A DNA stretch of 64,000 nt from the NCBI GenBank assembly GCA_022376465.1, contig JACDTU010000014.1, positions 682,001-746,000 of the forward strand. Reading direction: 5' to 3'. The notes beneath the pieces are model-generated. The model saw only the letters and a list, made by a program, of their open reading frames with translations. It made no database searches and was not told the origin of the DNA. The DNA is from Cubamyces lactineus (Eukaryota; Basidiomycota; Agaricomycetes; Polyporales; Polyporaceae). A program made the position numbers and the translations under genes. Positions 11,417 to 23,004 of this stretch are shown piece by piece; position 1 is the first letter of the stretch, and every line of letters starts with the position of its first letter.

Positions 11417-11834
11417 TGCTGTTGCTTTCTCTGTATTTCTGTCGCATATATACCTGCTACCGTATCATACATCTACAGTCTATCCGCGCCATAGTCAGAG
11501 AACGTCCACGAGTACCGGTGAGAAGGGTGTATTTTGATGACATCGATTTTTTGTAGGTATGTAGTCCATGGGGTCGATATTGCGATACAGCCTACGTACG
11601 TGCTCTAGGGATATATATGCTACTACAACACAGTTCCAAAAATCCGACAGCGCCTGCAGATACGAACGACAACACGACAATGACTAACACATCCGAACGA
11701 CCGAACGAGCAACGACTGCAACGGAACCGCTTCCCAACGTGCATATCCAAACAAATTTTCTGCGTGGCTCGATCCGCCCCAAGAAAGAAGTACGCCGCGA
11801 AACCTACCAGCCACAGCAGCAGCCAGCCAGCCGC
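11417..11834. other. Convergent intergenic region
   Basis: About 420 bases between the 3' ends of Sas10/Utp3 and the Zn2Cys6 regulator. Nothing recognisable; contains AT-rich stretches suited to 3' processing of both genes. Confidence 0.5.
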
Positions 11835-14800
11835 TCAGAAGGTACCAAAGTCGACGCTCATCGCGTTCGCGCCGCCGACGGCGCTGTCCGTGGACGTTCC
11901 CAGGCGGGGAGCGACGGACGCCATGTGGTTCCATTCCATCTCTCCCGCTTGGGCCTGTTGGAAGATACGCTTGATCTCCGCGGCCTGGTCGGCGCATTCC
12001 TCGTACGCGTACGAGTACTGCTCGAGCCCGTTGATGCAGTTCGTCACCTCCGGACGGCCGAGGCGCGCGAGCAACATTCCGGCCTGGATACAGCTGACGT
12101 GCATCACGGCGCAGTCCAACCGCTGCAGCAGCGACGCGGGATCGTGGTCAATAGGGAAGTTGCGAGGTGACATCGGAGGAAGGCGTTGGTGCTTACCAGG
12201 TATCCGTTCGTGGTTAGAACGCCAGCCTGGATGTGTGATATTTGCGTGAGTGCCGGCATAGGACACAGCTTCCGCAACCATATGATGTGCTCACCAGACC
12301 TGCGATGCGCAACGCCCCGTGCAGGGCCTCGCTCATCACCTTACGCTTCTTCTCCTCAATCTGGGGATGCTGGGGCAGCATCGCCTCAGGGGTACCCGCG
12401 CGCGTTCCGTCGTTAAGTTCCCGAATCCCGAAATCGTCCAGGGCGTTGCAGAGAATGATCCACATGATATGATACGTCGCGTCGCTGGCACCTGCGCGCT
12501 CCGCGTTAGCAACGTCCACCTCATACTCCGATCCTCACTGCACTTGAATGGCCTCCAGGGGTAAAGAAAAAAAGTAGGACCTACAGGCTGTGACCGCACT
12601 GACAAAATCCCAATCCGCCGGGAAAGTAGGCGGGACGCCAACATGCGAGAGGTGCTCGTCACGCCACTCGTTCAGCATGGTCATAAATCCCATCAGTACA
12701 TCGGCAGGAATCCCGTCGGACTCGGTCGCCGGTCGCCATAGCTGGCGCGACATCTGCCGCGCGATGCGGGCAAGCGCGTGCGCAGCTTTGTAGTAGCCCT
12801 GGGTGTAGAGCGCACGTCCTGCGGTCAGCGGGTGTACGAGACCAGAGCGACTGGACGTTCGGACGGCGGAAAGGGGATGCCTTACCAAGAACTGCAAGCG
12901 TGTATGCCATATACGAGCAGGGGGCCGGAGCAAGTTAACGACGTGATAAGGAGCAGTGCGTGGGTCGATGTGGGCGCACCTCTAGCTGTTCCCTGGGCGA
13001 TGGTTGAGTTGCTGGCGACGTCTCGATGATATCGGGTGGCACAGGTCCGACAGTGTAGAAGTCGATATCGTAATCATCGTCATCCCTACACACGATGGTC
13101 GGCAGGGTCAGCGTAAATCTTCACATCTGACGGAGACAGGGGGGGACATACAGCATAGGCTTCCGTCTATAGTAGACGCTCCGATATGCATCGGCGAGAC
13201 ACGCCATCCACCACGCAAAGATCATGGTGCCTCTCGCCTCCGGATCGTGTATGTTAGACATGACGGATTTATGATTTATCTACATGACAATGGATGGATG
13301 AGATACGGCTTTGCGATGAAGCTCATTGCAGAACACTCACCTGTAAGTCCAAGAGCAGGCGAATTGCAGACCCCAGCCAGAAGCCATGGAAACCTGCGGT
13401 CAAACGATAAGATACAACTTCCGATCTCCTAAAAGATTCCGTCTTACCAGCATTATCCTCTAAGCTCTCTACCGTTACGAATCCGCACTCAGCGACTACA
13501 CAGAAGCATATAGAGCGCCGCTACTCACGGCTCTGCAGGGGTTCTATCAAGAGCGCGATGACCACATGATCGGCATTGGGTATCCGATGAACCTTCATGT
13601 CTTCCGCGAGATCTCGAGCGCGGTTAATGAGCACTTTTGCAAACGCGCTCTGGCCCCCATTGCGGTGGCGATCGGCGACAAACAGCGGATGCTCGGAGAA
13701 TTTGGCGCCCCATGCAATGACCGTTGCAACAAGGCTAAACCAAGCAAAGTGGGAATCCCCCCTGTCAGTCATCCGACACTCGTCGCATCATGCTGCGAGG
13801 AATGCAAGCGACTCACGCGGGGTGGAGAGGCCTCTGTGGCTGGTGCTGTGCCGACTGTCCGCCGAGGGGGCTGCTGCTGTTCCGCGTTCGTTGCTGTTGC
13901 GCCACCGGCGTACTCGGAGACATGTTCCCGTTCTGAGGCCCGGTTGAGGAAAGGCTTAGGTGCAAGCGATTTCGGAATTGCGCTGGGTTCAGGAGCGGCA
14001 GCCGAGAATGCACAATTTGGAAGAACACCTCCACGAGGTCGAGCGCGAACCTTCACGTCAACTGTCAGTAAGCGATCAACAAGGGATTCGGCCGTCCCTT
14101 GTCTGTAGAGGGAGCGAGCGTCTGTAGATAATGCAGCGAGGAGCTAACGTACTCGATGCGAAAGCTATCTTCGCTGAGCCGGTGGGCCAAAGCGCCCCAT
14201 TCAGCATATGCCGGCGGCGAAGGGTTCGTGCCCATTCGGACATGTGCCGAGCCATTTGTCTGCGCGCTTCCGGAGCTGCAGACGACAATCGGAGATCAGA
14301 AGAAGGAACGGCATGTATCATGGCGAGACCGAACAAACCTTGGATCCGGCGGCGAGAATATGTATGCCAATAGATCGCGTGTCTGGGTATCTATCGTGAT
14401 TGGGTGGGCAGATGGAACAGGGCCTTGTTGTGGGAAGTGCGACCCAAAAGACTGAAATGCATGTGCAGTTCCTGAATGTCCGGATGTGGCCATGTGCTCC
14501 GCGGGACCGCTGAATCATTAGCGTTGCATCAGCGGCAATGCCATTGAAAGAAGAGGGGAGCAACTTGCAGTCGTGAACTCGATGGCTGGCTGTTGCCGTA
14601 ACGTGAGGAACACCGTCGCCCAAATCAATACATGCATACCCACCTTGGGCTGCTCGCAGACAACGTCCGCGGCCTCTTGGCTGCTGCGGCATTGCGTTTC
14701 TTTTCAGTGGTAGCCTGCTGGATGTAGTGTCTGGAAGCGGGCGCATGAGACGAATGCACATGGCATAGAATTTTGATACGCCACTCACGTGCAGGGATAG

Positions 14801-15120
14801 TTCTTGGAAAGACAGTGCTATCGTGAGGGGGAACCTGTGAGCAGGGAGCAGGGGAACGCGACGATCGACGAGTTTACCTGACACTGTATGCACGACGGTA
14901 AGGAAGGGTAGGGCACAGCGACGACGAGTGGCACGAACCTTGTCCTGGCCGGGGAGCTGATTGCATTTCACCTTGCGCGCTCTGTGACGGACGACGAAGA
15001 TCGGACCCGCGGGGCAAGAGCGACGGAAAGATGACGAACTGACCTGCAGGCGTCGCAAGCGGTGTTCTGTTTTCTGGGGGGCGGCAAAGTCTTGGCCAGC
15101 TCGTGGATCTGGTTTTGCAT
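11835..15120 (-). CDS. Gal4-type Zn2Cys6 transcription factor with fungal-specific TF domain
   Basis: Large intron-rich gene read leftward. The start at 15120 opens with QNQIHELAKTLPPPRKQ, then TACDACR; an intron; ARKVKCNQLPGQDK ending at 14939; a 6-base exon TGTCAG at 14878-14883 (Cys-Gln); and HCLSKNYPC at 14789-14817. Joined, the six cysteines have spacing C2C6C8C2C6C, the exact binuclear zinc cluster. The next exon gives HYIQQATTEKKRN and KRPRTLSASSP. Downstream lies the middle homology domain: LVEVFFQIVHSRLPLLNP, FAWFSLVATVIAWGAKFSEH, ARDLAEDMKVHRIPNADHVV, ARGTMIFAWWMACLADAYRS and DDDYDIDFYTVGPVPPDI, resembling XlnR-type domains. The C-terminus is LLQRLDCAVMHVSCIQAGML, ending MSVDFGTF. 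Nuclear DNA-binding regulator; target genes unknown. It diverges from TOM22 across 487 bases. Some internal exon joins are unresolved. Confidence 0.85.
14878..14883 (-). other. 6-nt microexon (Cys-Gln) in Zn2Cys6 regulator
   Basis: On the minus strand TGTCAG is preceded by ATACAG (end of a 55-base intron, 14884-14938, donor GTTCGT) and followed by GTAAAC (start of a 60-base intron, 14818-14877, acceptor GATAG). It supplies the fourth zinc-binding cysteine in frame between QDK and HCL. Without it there is no frame giving CQHC. Confidence 0.75.
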
Positions 15121-15607
15121 GGAGGGAGAGGAGAAATTGAAGGCTGAAACATGGTCAGATCAGGGCGGACGATATTACGCGTGCCAGGAGGCGTGAGATC
15201 AGGAGGCCGGCATACGCACGCGATGACGAGGAAGAGGCCTCCTGGTCGCGGTCTGGACGGTCCATGGCTTGCGGTGGGATGGTGGTGGAGAGAAGGAAAG
15301 GTGTACGGAGGGGAGACGGGTGAGGAGAAATGGACGATATAGCACTCGAACCCGGAACAGACTCCGCCCTCTCAATACGCGCCCGTCAAGCGCCCGCGTC
15401 GCGCAGTCGTTTGACGCTTCTCGGCACCGACACCACGCATCCCTCCGGTCACCGTCACATCCCGCCTGCTGCACCCTGTCACACCCTGTCACACCAAAAT
15501 TGCCACGCTGCTAGCTGTACTGGCCGCGCCGTGCGTTGTCGCGCTCTCTCCGTCTCCGCCAGTCACAGACCACCACCCGCCACCCTCCTCCAGTACACGT
15601 CGCCACC
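15121..15607. promoter_or_regulatory. Shared divergent promoter of the Zn2Cys6 regulator and TOM22
   Basis: 487 bases between the divergent start codons at 15120 (-) and 15608 (+). C-rich tracts and imperfect direct repeats (CACCCTGTCACACCCTGTCA near 15472-15491). No ORF of note. Binding sites cannot be named with confidence. Confidence 0.45.
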
Positions 15608-16137
15608 ATGGTCAAGGTCGAGATCGTCGAAGAGAAGGAGCAGCACGACCCCCGCTCCCCCTACTCCTCCGCCTCTTCCTCCCGCACGTCATCATCCGTC
15701 TCTCTCTCGTCCGTCGGCTCCGAGCTCGATGGCGAGGAGTCCTTCTACGAGCGCATCGTCGCCCTTGCGGACATCATTCCTCCAACAACCCGCCAGAGCA
15801 TCTCAAGCCGCATCAGCAAGACCACCGGCTTCCTGAAGGGCACCGGCAAGGTCGTCGGCAACCTCGTCTGGATTGTCACCACCAGCGCGCTCCTTGTTGG
15901 CCTCCCCCTCGCGCTCGTGCTCGAAGACGAGGCGAAGATCGTGCAGCAGGAGAAGGAAATGCTCGCCCAGCAGCAGGGCGCCCAGGTGAGCTACAAAACG
16001 GCATAGAACGTGCGTGTCCGCCTTCCGCCGGTGTGCTCATCACATCGCCGTATCTCTCGCAGATGCTCGCACCTCCTGGGTCCATGTATCCCCCCAACCA
16101 ACCCCAGCAAAAAGGGGTCTCTCCCCCTGGCTTCTGA
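15608..16137 (+). CDS. TOM22: Mitochondrial import receptor subunit Tom22
   Basis: Two exons, 15608-15985 and 16063-16137, giving 150 residues. The ATG sits in an ideal context (GCCACCATGG). The acidic Ser-rich N-terminus (MVKVEIVEEKEQHD) faces the cytosol and binds presequences; residues 47-62 are ESFYERIVALADIIPP; the single membrane segment is GKVVGNLVWIVTTSALLVGL; the C-terminal part (EKEMLAQQQGAQ, then MLAPPGSMYPPNQPQQ) lies in the intermembrane space. Order, length and the conserved proline in PPTTRQSIS are those of fungal Tom22, the central receptor of the TOM complex in the mitochondrial outer membrane. The intron of 77 bases is GT-AG. Divergent from the Zn2Cys6 regulator. Confidence 0.93.
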
Positions 16138-16776
16138 TCGCCCGGACGCACCTGTTCCAGCTCCCAGAGCCCATGCGTAGCCGACGTGTACTGTATTTTA
16201 GAGCCACCTTATTTCCATGCCTCCCCTCCCGGACTCCCACTTCCACGCATCCGCGTTCTGAGTCCGTCCACGATCGTCAGACTGTATCAGACGCAGCAGA
16301 ACTGTGGCAGCACCCCGGCCTCGCCGGCTGCCTATTCCGGCAAGCATGGCTCTTCTCTGCGGTCGTCTTCTCCGGCAAGTTACCGTTCCTGGGATTCTGT
16401 TGGTCTGCTTCGAAGTCGAACCACTCTCTGAACCGTGCCCCTATCTCACACCTCCGCCGATGAACAAGCGGTTAAACATAGCTACGCAACACGATCATAG
16501 TACTCCTCGGACAGCCAACAGACAAGCAGTATTAAATTGACTTATGCTGTGTCAGCGACGCCTCATGCGAGGTCATACTACACGGGCGATCACGCAGCCG
16601 TCAGCATTATGACTCGAGAAGTGGGCTAACGGCCTGACTCACCGAGGATGTTTCCCGGGTGGCAGGGAAAACCACCGGCCGCGAGAAGTTCTCCCTGCGA
16701 ACAAGTTCGTATCAGTGAACGCTCCACGAACAAATGCAAATGCGCCCTCTCCATTGGAGGCAGCGGGACGAGAAAC
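16138..16776. other. Convergent intergenic region
   Basis: About 640 bases between the 3' ends of TOM22 and the complex I subunit gene. Unsupported short ORFs only. Confidence 0.5.
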
Positions 16777-18209
16777 TCACGCGGATCGGTATCTCCTCAG
16801 GTACGTGATAGCATGCTCCTCGATCTCGTCCGGGGTTATTCCAAACTTGTCCCAGTCGCCCGGAACATCCACGTCGTCGATGTACCTGCGAAGAACCTCG
16901 TCGGGGCTAATTGCCGGCCACCAGATGTTCTGCGCCAATTTGGCCAACCAGAGCGCGACGGGCTTGGGCAGGGTCGGCGCACGCGATGGTGGGTTGTAGG
17001 TGACGGTGGACACGAGCGTGAGCAGGTACTCGTAGGTCATGGTAGAAGGGCCCGGGAGGTTGAAGGTGCCGGGCATGGAAGGAATTTGGATGACGTTGGC
17101 CAGCGCTTGCGCAACATCAAGAGCCTATAGCATACTTAGATTGCGTGGAAACAGACGGCGAGGCGGCAGACGTACGTGCACGGGGCGGACCTTCGTCTTC
17201 ATGTGGTTAAGCTTCCACCAAATTGGCCAGACTGTAAAAAGTACACCCGTTCAATCCCCGTGCGGCGTCTAGCAAATAGGCAGAGGTCGAGACTCACAAG
17301 CAATGTTGTTCAACAGCTTGTCTTCGTAGCCGTACATGATCGACGGACGGACGATGGTCGCAGTTGGGAACGCTTCCTTGACGCGCTCCTCACCGGCCGC
17401 CTTGGAGCGGTAAAAGGCGGAGGGAGAGTCGTGGGCGGCGTTGAGGTGCGAGACATGCACGAAGCGATCCACACCCGACTGGGCAGCGATGTGCGCAATG
17501 TCGCCCGCACCTTTCGCGTGCACGTCATCGTAGCTGAAGTTCCTGTTTTGGCACGCAGTCGCGTTGAACAGGCCTGGACACGGAGCGCTCGCGGCAAGGG
17601 AAGAGCAAGGACGTACTTGGTCTCGTACTCTCGGCCGACGAGGTTGTACACGATGTCCGAGTGTCTCAAACACTCTTCAATCTGGTCGGGCCTGCGAAGG
17701 TCCCATTCCTGGCGTGCGTACGCGCCTCAGCCGCCCCTTCTCACTCTACTTGGACCATCCGCGAAGAACACACGCACCATGGAGACAATCTGCCCGAGAT
17801 CCCCAGTGACCTTCAAGTGCCGCTTCTCGTCCTCATCTCTGTATGGAACGATGACCTGCGTGCCCGCCTTGGCTGGTCCACGCGCTCACAGTCAACATCG
17901 CCGCCCGCGCTGGAGTGAGCTGAGCTGAGGGAGGAGACGCACCGAGCTTCGCGACGAGGTAACGACCCATGAAACCTGTGCACCCAAAGACAGTCGCTAT
18001 ATGACCCGTCGTAGCACTCCGTCCCGGGGGTCCATATGCGATAGCAGGCTTGTTCGATGGCAGGGCGGTGAGATCATGGAGAGCACGCTACGATTCAGAG
18101 GTGAACTGTGGGCATTCTGATATCTTTATTCAAGAGAAAAAGGTCAGCTCACCTTGTTCTGAGCGAGTGCGCGCGGCAGGCGCACGCATTTGGAGGAGAC
18201 GGCCAACAT
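16777..18209 (-). CDS. NADH:ubiquinone oxidoreductase 39/40 kDa-type subunit (NDUFA9 homologue)
   Basis: Read leftward. Exon 1 (18209-18153) encodes 19 residues, MLAVSSKCVRLPRALAQNK, a mitochondrial presequence. The next exon gives ALPSNKPAIAYGPPGR and the Rossmann motif TVFGCTGFMGRYLVAKL (GxxGxxG). Then VIVPYRDEDEKRHLKVTGDL, SDIVYNLVGREYETKNFSYD, VDRFVHVSHLNAAHDSPSAF with YRSK, ATIVRPSIMYGYEDKLLNN, KVRPVHALDVAQALANVI and the C-terminus DWDKFGITPDEIEEHAI, ending RRYRSA. This is the atypical short-chain dehydrogenase-like accessory subunit that binds NADPH and stabilises complex I in the inner membrane. Several introns of about 50-70 bases. Length near 380 residues fits the family. Confidence 0.9.
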
Positions 18210-19224
18210 CGTTTGGCCAACGTTGCGGACGGAGAGCAAGACGTCTCTCTGACGCTGGTCGTCCACCGGAAGATCCCGCGCGAGCGCTATAGTTAAGTTG
18301 CGCGCTTGCTCTGGTGAGGCGCCCAAACTCTCAGCCACTCACATTCGTCCTATCACTACGCAGGAGTGCAACTTGCAGGTCTCCCATTTGCTTAAGTTGT
18401 ATACATCCAAGTACAACCCAGAAGCCTCAATGCTCAATATATGAGCTATTCATGGGCTATATAAAGCTTATATCCGTAAGAAATTGGAGTTCCAACGATA
18501 TGACTGACTACATTGAGCCGTACCCACTCTAGCAGTGCGGACGACACACTCTAGCTACAACAAGTTGGTGTATGTAGGGACGCTTCTTAAGACAGGAAAA
18601 AAGCGGCTAGATAGGATACATCCGGGATAAGCCTGAGGCCGACTCGGATTACCGGACCCATCCCTGGTATTACCGAGGAGCTCTAGCTCCCTATTGGCAT
18701 GGCGCCGACAGGGCAGACAGAGCAGATCATGTGCACTCTATATTTTTGTGGTTTGTGTAATTGAAGGTGGCTACCAGGCCCCAAGTTAGTCCGGCCTTAA
18801 ACGCAAGCGTGTGATCCTCGACGAGTGGTCGGGGTGTTGCAGGTACAGTCTCGGCAGTACCGTGGGTTAGCATGCAACATAATCCTTTAGTATAGCTGTA
18901 TGAAAGCTTAAGCTCATAGAGCGATGATAGTGCCTCGTAGGCCGTTCTAAGTTAACTTGACATCACCAAGCTAGTTGAACCTCCCATTCGTTCTTGCCCG
19001 GATAGCCAAATCCGGATGATTTCTGCACAGCTTACAAAAGGGGAGCCATAGGGTTAGGGTCAATTACCCACTGTCACTTTTTTCTCTCGACTTGCCGCTT
19101 CCTCAGCCACTCCTACCACGGGCCTGCACTCGTCTGCCACAGAGCCCATCTGCCTCACCGCCTGGTGGTCACCCCAAGAGCTACCTCCCCTCCGCACACC
19201 CCCGCACGTTCGCACACCGCCCTC
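18210..19224. other. Divergent intergenic region
   Basis: About 1 kb between two divergent genes. AT-richer than flanks between 18350 and 19060, no coding signal, no clear repeat. The last 120 bases are a pyrimidine-rich leader of the UPF0390 gene. Confidence 0.45.
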
Positions 19225-19794
19225 ATGGCGCAAGGACAGATCAAGGGTCTCCAGAAGCAAAAGGGCTCAGGTGGCCGGCACGCCGCGAAGGCCGCGGCCG
19301 CACCCAAGAAGGGCAAGCGGTACATCGCACCCAAGAAGGCTGCGGCCGTCAAGCAGGCTGCGCTGCACAAGGTGAGCGAGCTTCCTGCACGGCCTTCTCG
19401 TCCGTCCGTCGAGGGCAAGGGCAAAGGCAGAATGCGCGAAGCGCGGGAGATCGATCCAGGACCCAGACCCGCGCCAGAGAGGACAGATGGACGGACAGAA
19501 CCTCGGAAGGGCGGAAGGAGATGGATGGGAATGGACGAGTGCTAACCGTGGTGTCTTTGCCCGCAGGAGCTGAGCGCGAAGATCAGTCGGAGCATCGAGC
19601 AGCAGGTCGCCGCTGCTGCGTCGTCCGGCAAGCTGACAATCATGAAGAACGTCGCGCTCGAAGGGTACGCGCAGCTCCGTTCCTCGTATCTCTGCCAAGT
19701 ATTGTGCCCGTTCGCTCATATGAACTCCGTTCTGTGCTGCAGCACGTCCTCGGACAAAGACAAGGACAAGGCCTCGAAGGCGAAGAAGCCATGA
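19225..19794 (+). CDS. UPF0390 / DUF2462 small basic protein
   Basis: Three exons (19225-19371, 19567-19664, 19743-19794), 98 residues, all joins in frame. The N-terminus MAQGQIKGLQKQKGSGGRH followed by Lys/Ala-rich repeats (APKKGKRYIAPKKAAAVKQ) and a helix (ELSAKISRSIEQQVAAA, then GKLTIMK) matches the UPF0390 family, which includes the human Leydig cell tumour 10 kDa protein homologue. Very basic, probably nuclear or nucleolar; molecular role unknown. The first intron (195 bases) is long for this genome. A Lys/Asp-rich tail ends KAKKP. Confidence 0.82.
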
Positions 19795-20799
19795 GTGTCT
19801 GTCGCTCGCCGTATTCGTGAGGTCGGACTCTATCCTCGCCTTGCGGTACGCCTCTCCTGCCTTTTGGGTGTATGCTTCCGATGACGCTGACGGCCGCGCA
19901 GTTAGGTTGTCGAACTCGCCCAGCAGACCGCACGCCTCGTGCACCTGCTTCTGCCCCGCATCCCAGTGATAGTCCCTGCGGAAATGACTATGCACCGCTG
20001 CGCGCTAGGACTAGTCGGACGCCAAACCCCTGACGTGCCGATATAGGGCCAGACCTTTCTGACGCTCGCCTTATAGAGGGTGATCAGTACCCCCATTCAT
20101 ATCCCGGATCTACATGCCCATTTTGTCGCTGCGGTAGAATTAGGCCGTGCATATGCTTCCCATAGACACAAAGTTGTACACTACGATCTGACACGACCGT
20201 GCACTTGCACGGCCGCGTCCGAAATGCAATGTATTACAAGGTGACATACTGAAAGCGAGCGACAACGGCGAGAGCGACTCGGCGACAATGTTGGGAAACA
20301 GTGCTGCTGCGATGGCATGACAAATGGATGGATGGGGTGCCATACCCTACTAACTTGCTAGAAGAAACATGACTGACATATGATGGTAGTGGTGGAACAA
20401 TGGCCGTGAATGCGATGATGCATGATGCAGAAGAGACAGTACGTGATCTTGGAGAGGTGAGGGAATCGAGTGGGAACCGGTACGATATGGGATGAATGGG
20501 GATGCGGAGTGAAAGTAACTGGGAGATGAATGATGCGGGAACAATGCATGATGATGACGATGATGAGTCCATGTGCAAGAATAACGACGACGAAAGCCCA
20601 GCGTGAAAGTTCAGAGTACACTGCAGAAATCTTTTTTTGCCATACAAACCTTGAGGTAGAACGCCTTGGTCCACCAGCCCGCGACCTTGCGCGCTCGACA
20701 CGTTGACGGAGCCGCCACACACCCAGGGCCCAGCGACGAAACGCATAGCTCGCAGGGTAACGTTTGAGCACCCTCCCGAGCCAGCACTAAGCCGCCTGC
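19795..20799. other. Convergent intergenic region
   Basis: About 1 kb between 3' ends. From 20340 to 20600 the plus strand is rich in GATG/ATGA triplets, giving long meaningless minus-strand frames of His/Ser. No gene supported. Confidence 0.45.
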
Positions 20800-22778
20800 C
20801 TATGACCGAGTATGATTGACCGCATAGCGAGAGTCGTACGATTGCCCAGTGGCTTTGCCGAAGAGCTTGTACTTGATCTCCATCAACAACTGGAAGTCGG
20901 CATCGCTGAGGTCGAGGTCCTCGTGGTTGGCACCCACGTACGTCAGGACCTTGTCAAGAGCCTTTTCCGCCTCGCCAGCTTCAGGTACCTCCGACTCCTC
21001 AAGCACTTCCGGCATCACAGGGACGACGTAGACCTGCTCCCCATTACGTCCGTCTTCCGGTCCTATCGGAATGGGCACGGGCTCAGCGGGGGGCATGACC
21101 GCTTCGACCATGGGCTGCTCGGCCTGACGCGTAGCACCTTGTTGTAACGAGTAATGCTGCTGGCTGTCGGGATACATGAGCGTAGACGACGAGGGTCCGC
21201 CGGTTTGCTGCTCATCTGACCGTGACCAAGTAGACTGCACAGCGAGGGATGAAGGGTGCATAGCTTGACCGTTTTGGTGCATCGAGCCGCGATCGTCTTG
21301 ACCCGCGCCGATGTCGTAATCAGTGGTCGATGGTCCGTCTTCAGGCGGCGGAGAATGTGCGGGAAACGGACCAGGAGGTGCAGGTGATGGGGGTTTGGGA
21401 GGCGAGAAGTCCGTGGCGTACTCGCGATTCTTCTCAGGCGTAACGCAACCCATCCACACACCTCGCCGTATGCCATGCCGGTGTTTGAAGTTCTCCAACC
21501 ACCCAGAGCTCGCCTTGAACTTGTCAGGAGTATAGCCCTGCTGATCGCCAATCTGACGAGCCTTCTGGCGCAAGAGCGCGTCACTGAGGATGGTACCCTG
21601 CGCAGAAGCAGCTTTCACCCATGCCGCAAGACGAAACTCGAGTTCTGGAAACTTGGACGGCCTGCAAGACTGCGGAGTCAGCTACGAACACGAAACGGAC
21701 ATCGGAGACGTTACCTCAACTTGGCCACTGTGATCTCTTCATCGGCGGAGACAGACAACCACCGCGCCTTCTGCTTCAAAATCTTGCTGACCGTACTGCG
21801 CTCCACACCGAACACGGCAGCAATGTCCTCTTGCTTCAACCCCGGATTATCGCGCGCGTGAATGCAGATTTGTTGTCGGGTGACGTTATATAAGCGCTTC
21901 TTCTTACCGGGCATCTTCTGTTGTTGAAGGGGCGGGGACTCAGCAGGTTGGATAGCAGCGTTGGCCTGGGACGGAGGTGCTGAGGCAGAAGAAGAGACGG
22001 AGGTAAGAGCCGACGCAACACTCAGAGCTGGCGAGGCCGAACGCGGGTTGGACGCTGCGGAAGTAGCTGAACCCGATGTCGAACGGGACTGGGGCTGAGA
22101 GTAAGGCATGGGGGCGTAGCGCGGGAATACACCAGAAGTGTCAAAGGAAAGACGCGACTGCTCCGAGAGCTGCATGAATTGGTCTGGCGCGCCCGGGCCG
22201 TTGGGAGTCTGGGGTCGTGAGCCCTGGTGCGGGGGATAATGAGAGTTCTGGACATGCTACACGCATATAGGCGGACTTCAGTAGACCAACCGAAGGACAG
22301 AAAGATTGAGACGAACGTCATGAGGTTCTGGTAGCTGTGCGTAGTCGGGTAGTTCACCGTGGCTTTGTACTCTGCCGAGGGGGCGGAGGCGACGACGGGG
22401 AAGGCCTCTGTCTGGCCCGATACTCCCATTTATCTGTGGCGACTCAAACGACAATTGATTGCTCGACGGCCCAGACTCAACGGAAGGAGAAGGCGGCTGA
22501 TGGAGAGAAAAGGATTCTGCTGGATGACGGACAAGAAAGGACTGTTGTGCTGAAGGAGGGGCATATTCGACATGATCTTGCGAATGGGACATCATAGGCT
22601 GCATCTGTGCATGGGCCGACGCAGAGGAATTTGGCGGGGAGTGGTGAGGGACTTGCCAGGCCATGCCCTGAGGATAGGGCTGAGGAGGGACGGAGTCAGA
22701 GATAGAGTGTGGCTGGGGAGGGTGCGAATGATACACGAGGCCTGAGTAGTGCTGGGTCGTGTCCATGGTACGCGACAC
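20800..22778 (-). CDS. CENPB-type HTH domain protein without transposase domain
   Basis: Read leftward with short introns. The N-terminal half is disordered and rich in Pro, Gln, Ser and His (MSRTMDTTQHYSG; a start at the second Met, 22766, is possible). Next comes a Psq/CENPB-N helix-turn-helix (GKKKRLYNVTRQQICIHARD, PGLKQEDIAAVFGVERSTVS and KILKQKARWLS), followed after an intron by the CENPB-type second HTH (ELEFRLAAWVKAA, LLRQKARQIGDQQGYTPDKF, SGWLENFKHRHGIRRG). The C-terminal half is acidic/Pro-rich and ends with a helix (DLDLSDADFQLLMEIKYKLF). Two tandem HTH domains as in CENP-B, Abp1 and pogo-type transposases, but no DDE catalytic region follows. Probably a DNA-binding regulator derived from a transposase; targets unknown. 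Confidence 0.8.
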
Positions 22779-23004
22779 GGATGCTCAGCATCTGCAGAGA
22801 GCAGGACAGAGAGATGGCCGAGACCGGGAGAGGGAAGGAGCTCGACGTTGAGCACGATGGTGACCGTCCGAGAAAGAAACGGAGGGCGACGAGGAGAGGA
22901 CGGCTTTTCAACCTTTCCAGCAATTCTCCAATCAGGCTCGGCTCCTTCGATCGGGCTCAGGCTCTCCTCCCGCCCAGCTCTGCAGATCTCTCCCTGATCT
23001 CCTC
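22779..23004. other. Promoter side of CENPB-type gene
   Basis: Short spacer upstream of the CENPB-type gene; no gene seen. Confidence 0.4.

Noticed and set aside
10144..11537. Long antisense and alternate-frame ORFs (up to 389 codons) across the Sas10/Utp3 gene
   Set aside because: They arise from Lys/Glu/Arg-rich codon tracts of the real gene and read as Arg/Ser low complexity.
15335..15365. tRNA-like T-loop (GGGTTCGAGTGC on the minus strand)
   Set aside because: The 5-bp T stem does not pair and no acceptor or anticodon arms fit around it.
20234..20771. Minus-strand ORFs of 137-170 codons rich in His and Ser
   Set aside because: Produced by a GATG-rich low-complexity stretch in an intergenic region.
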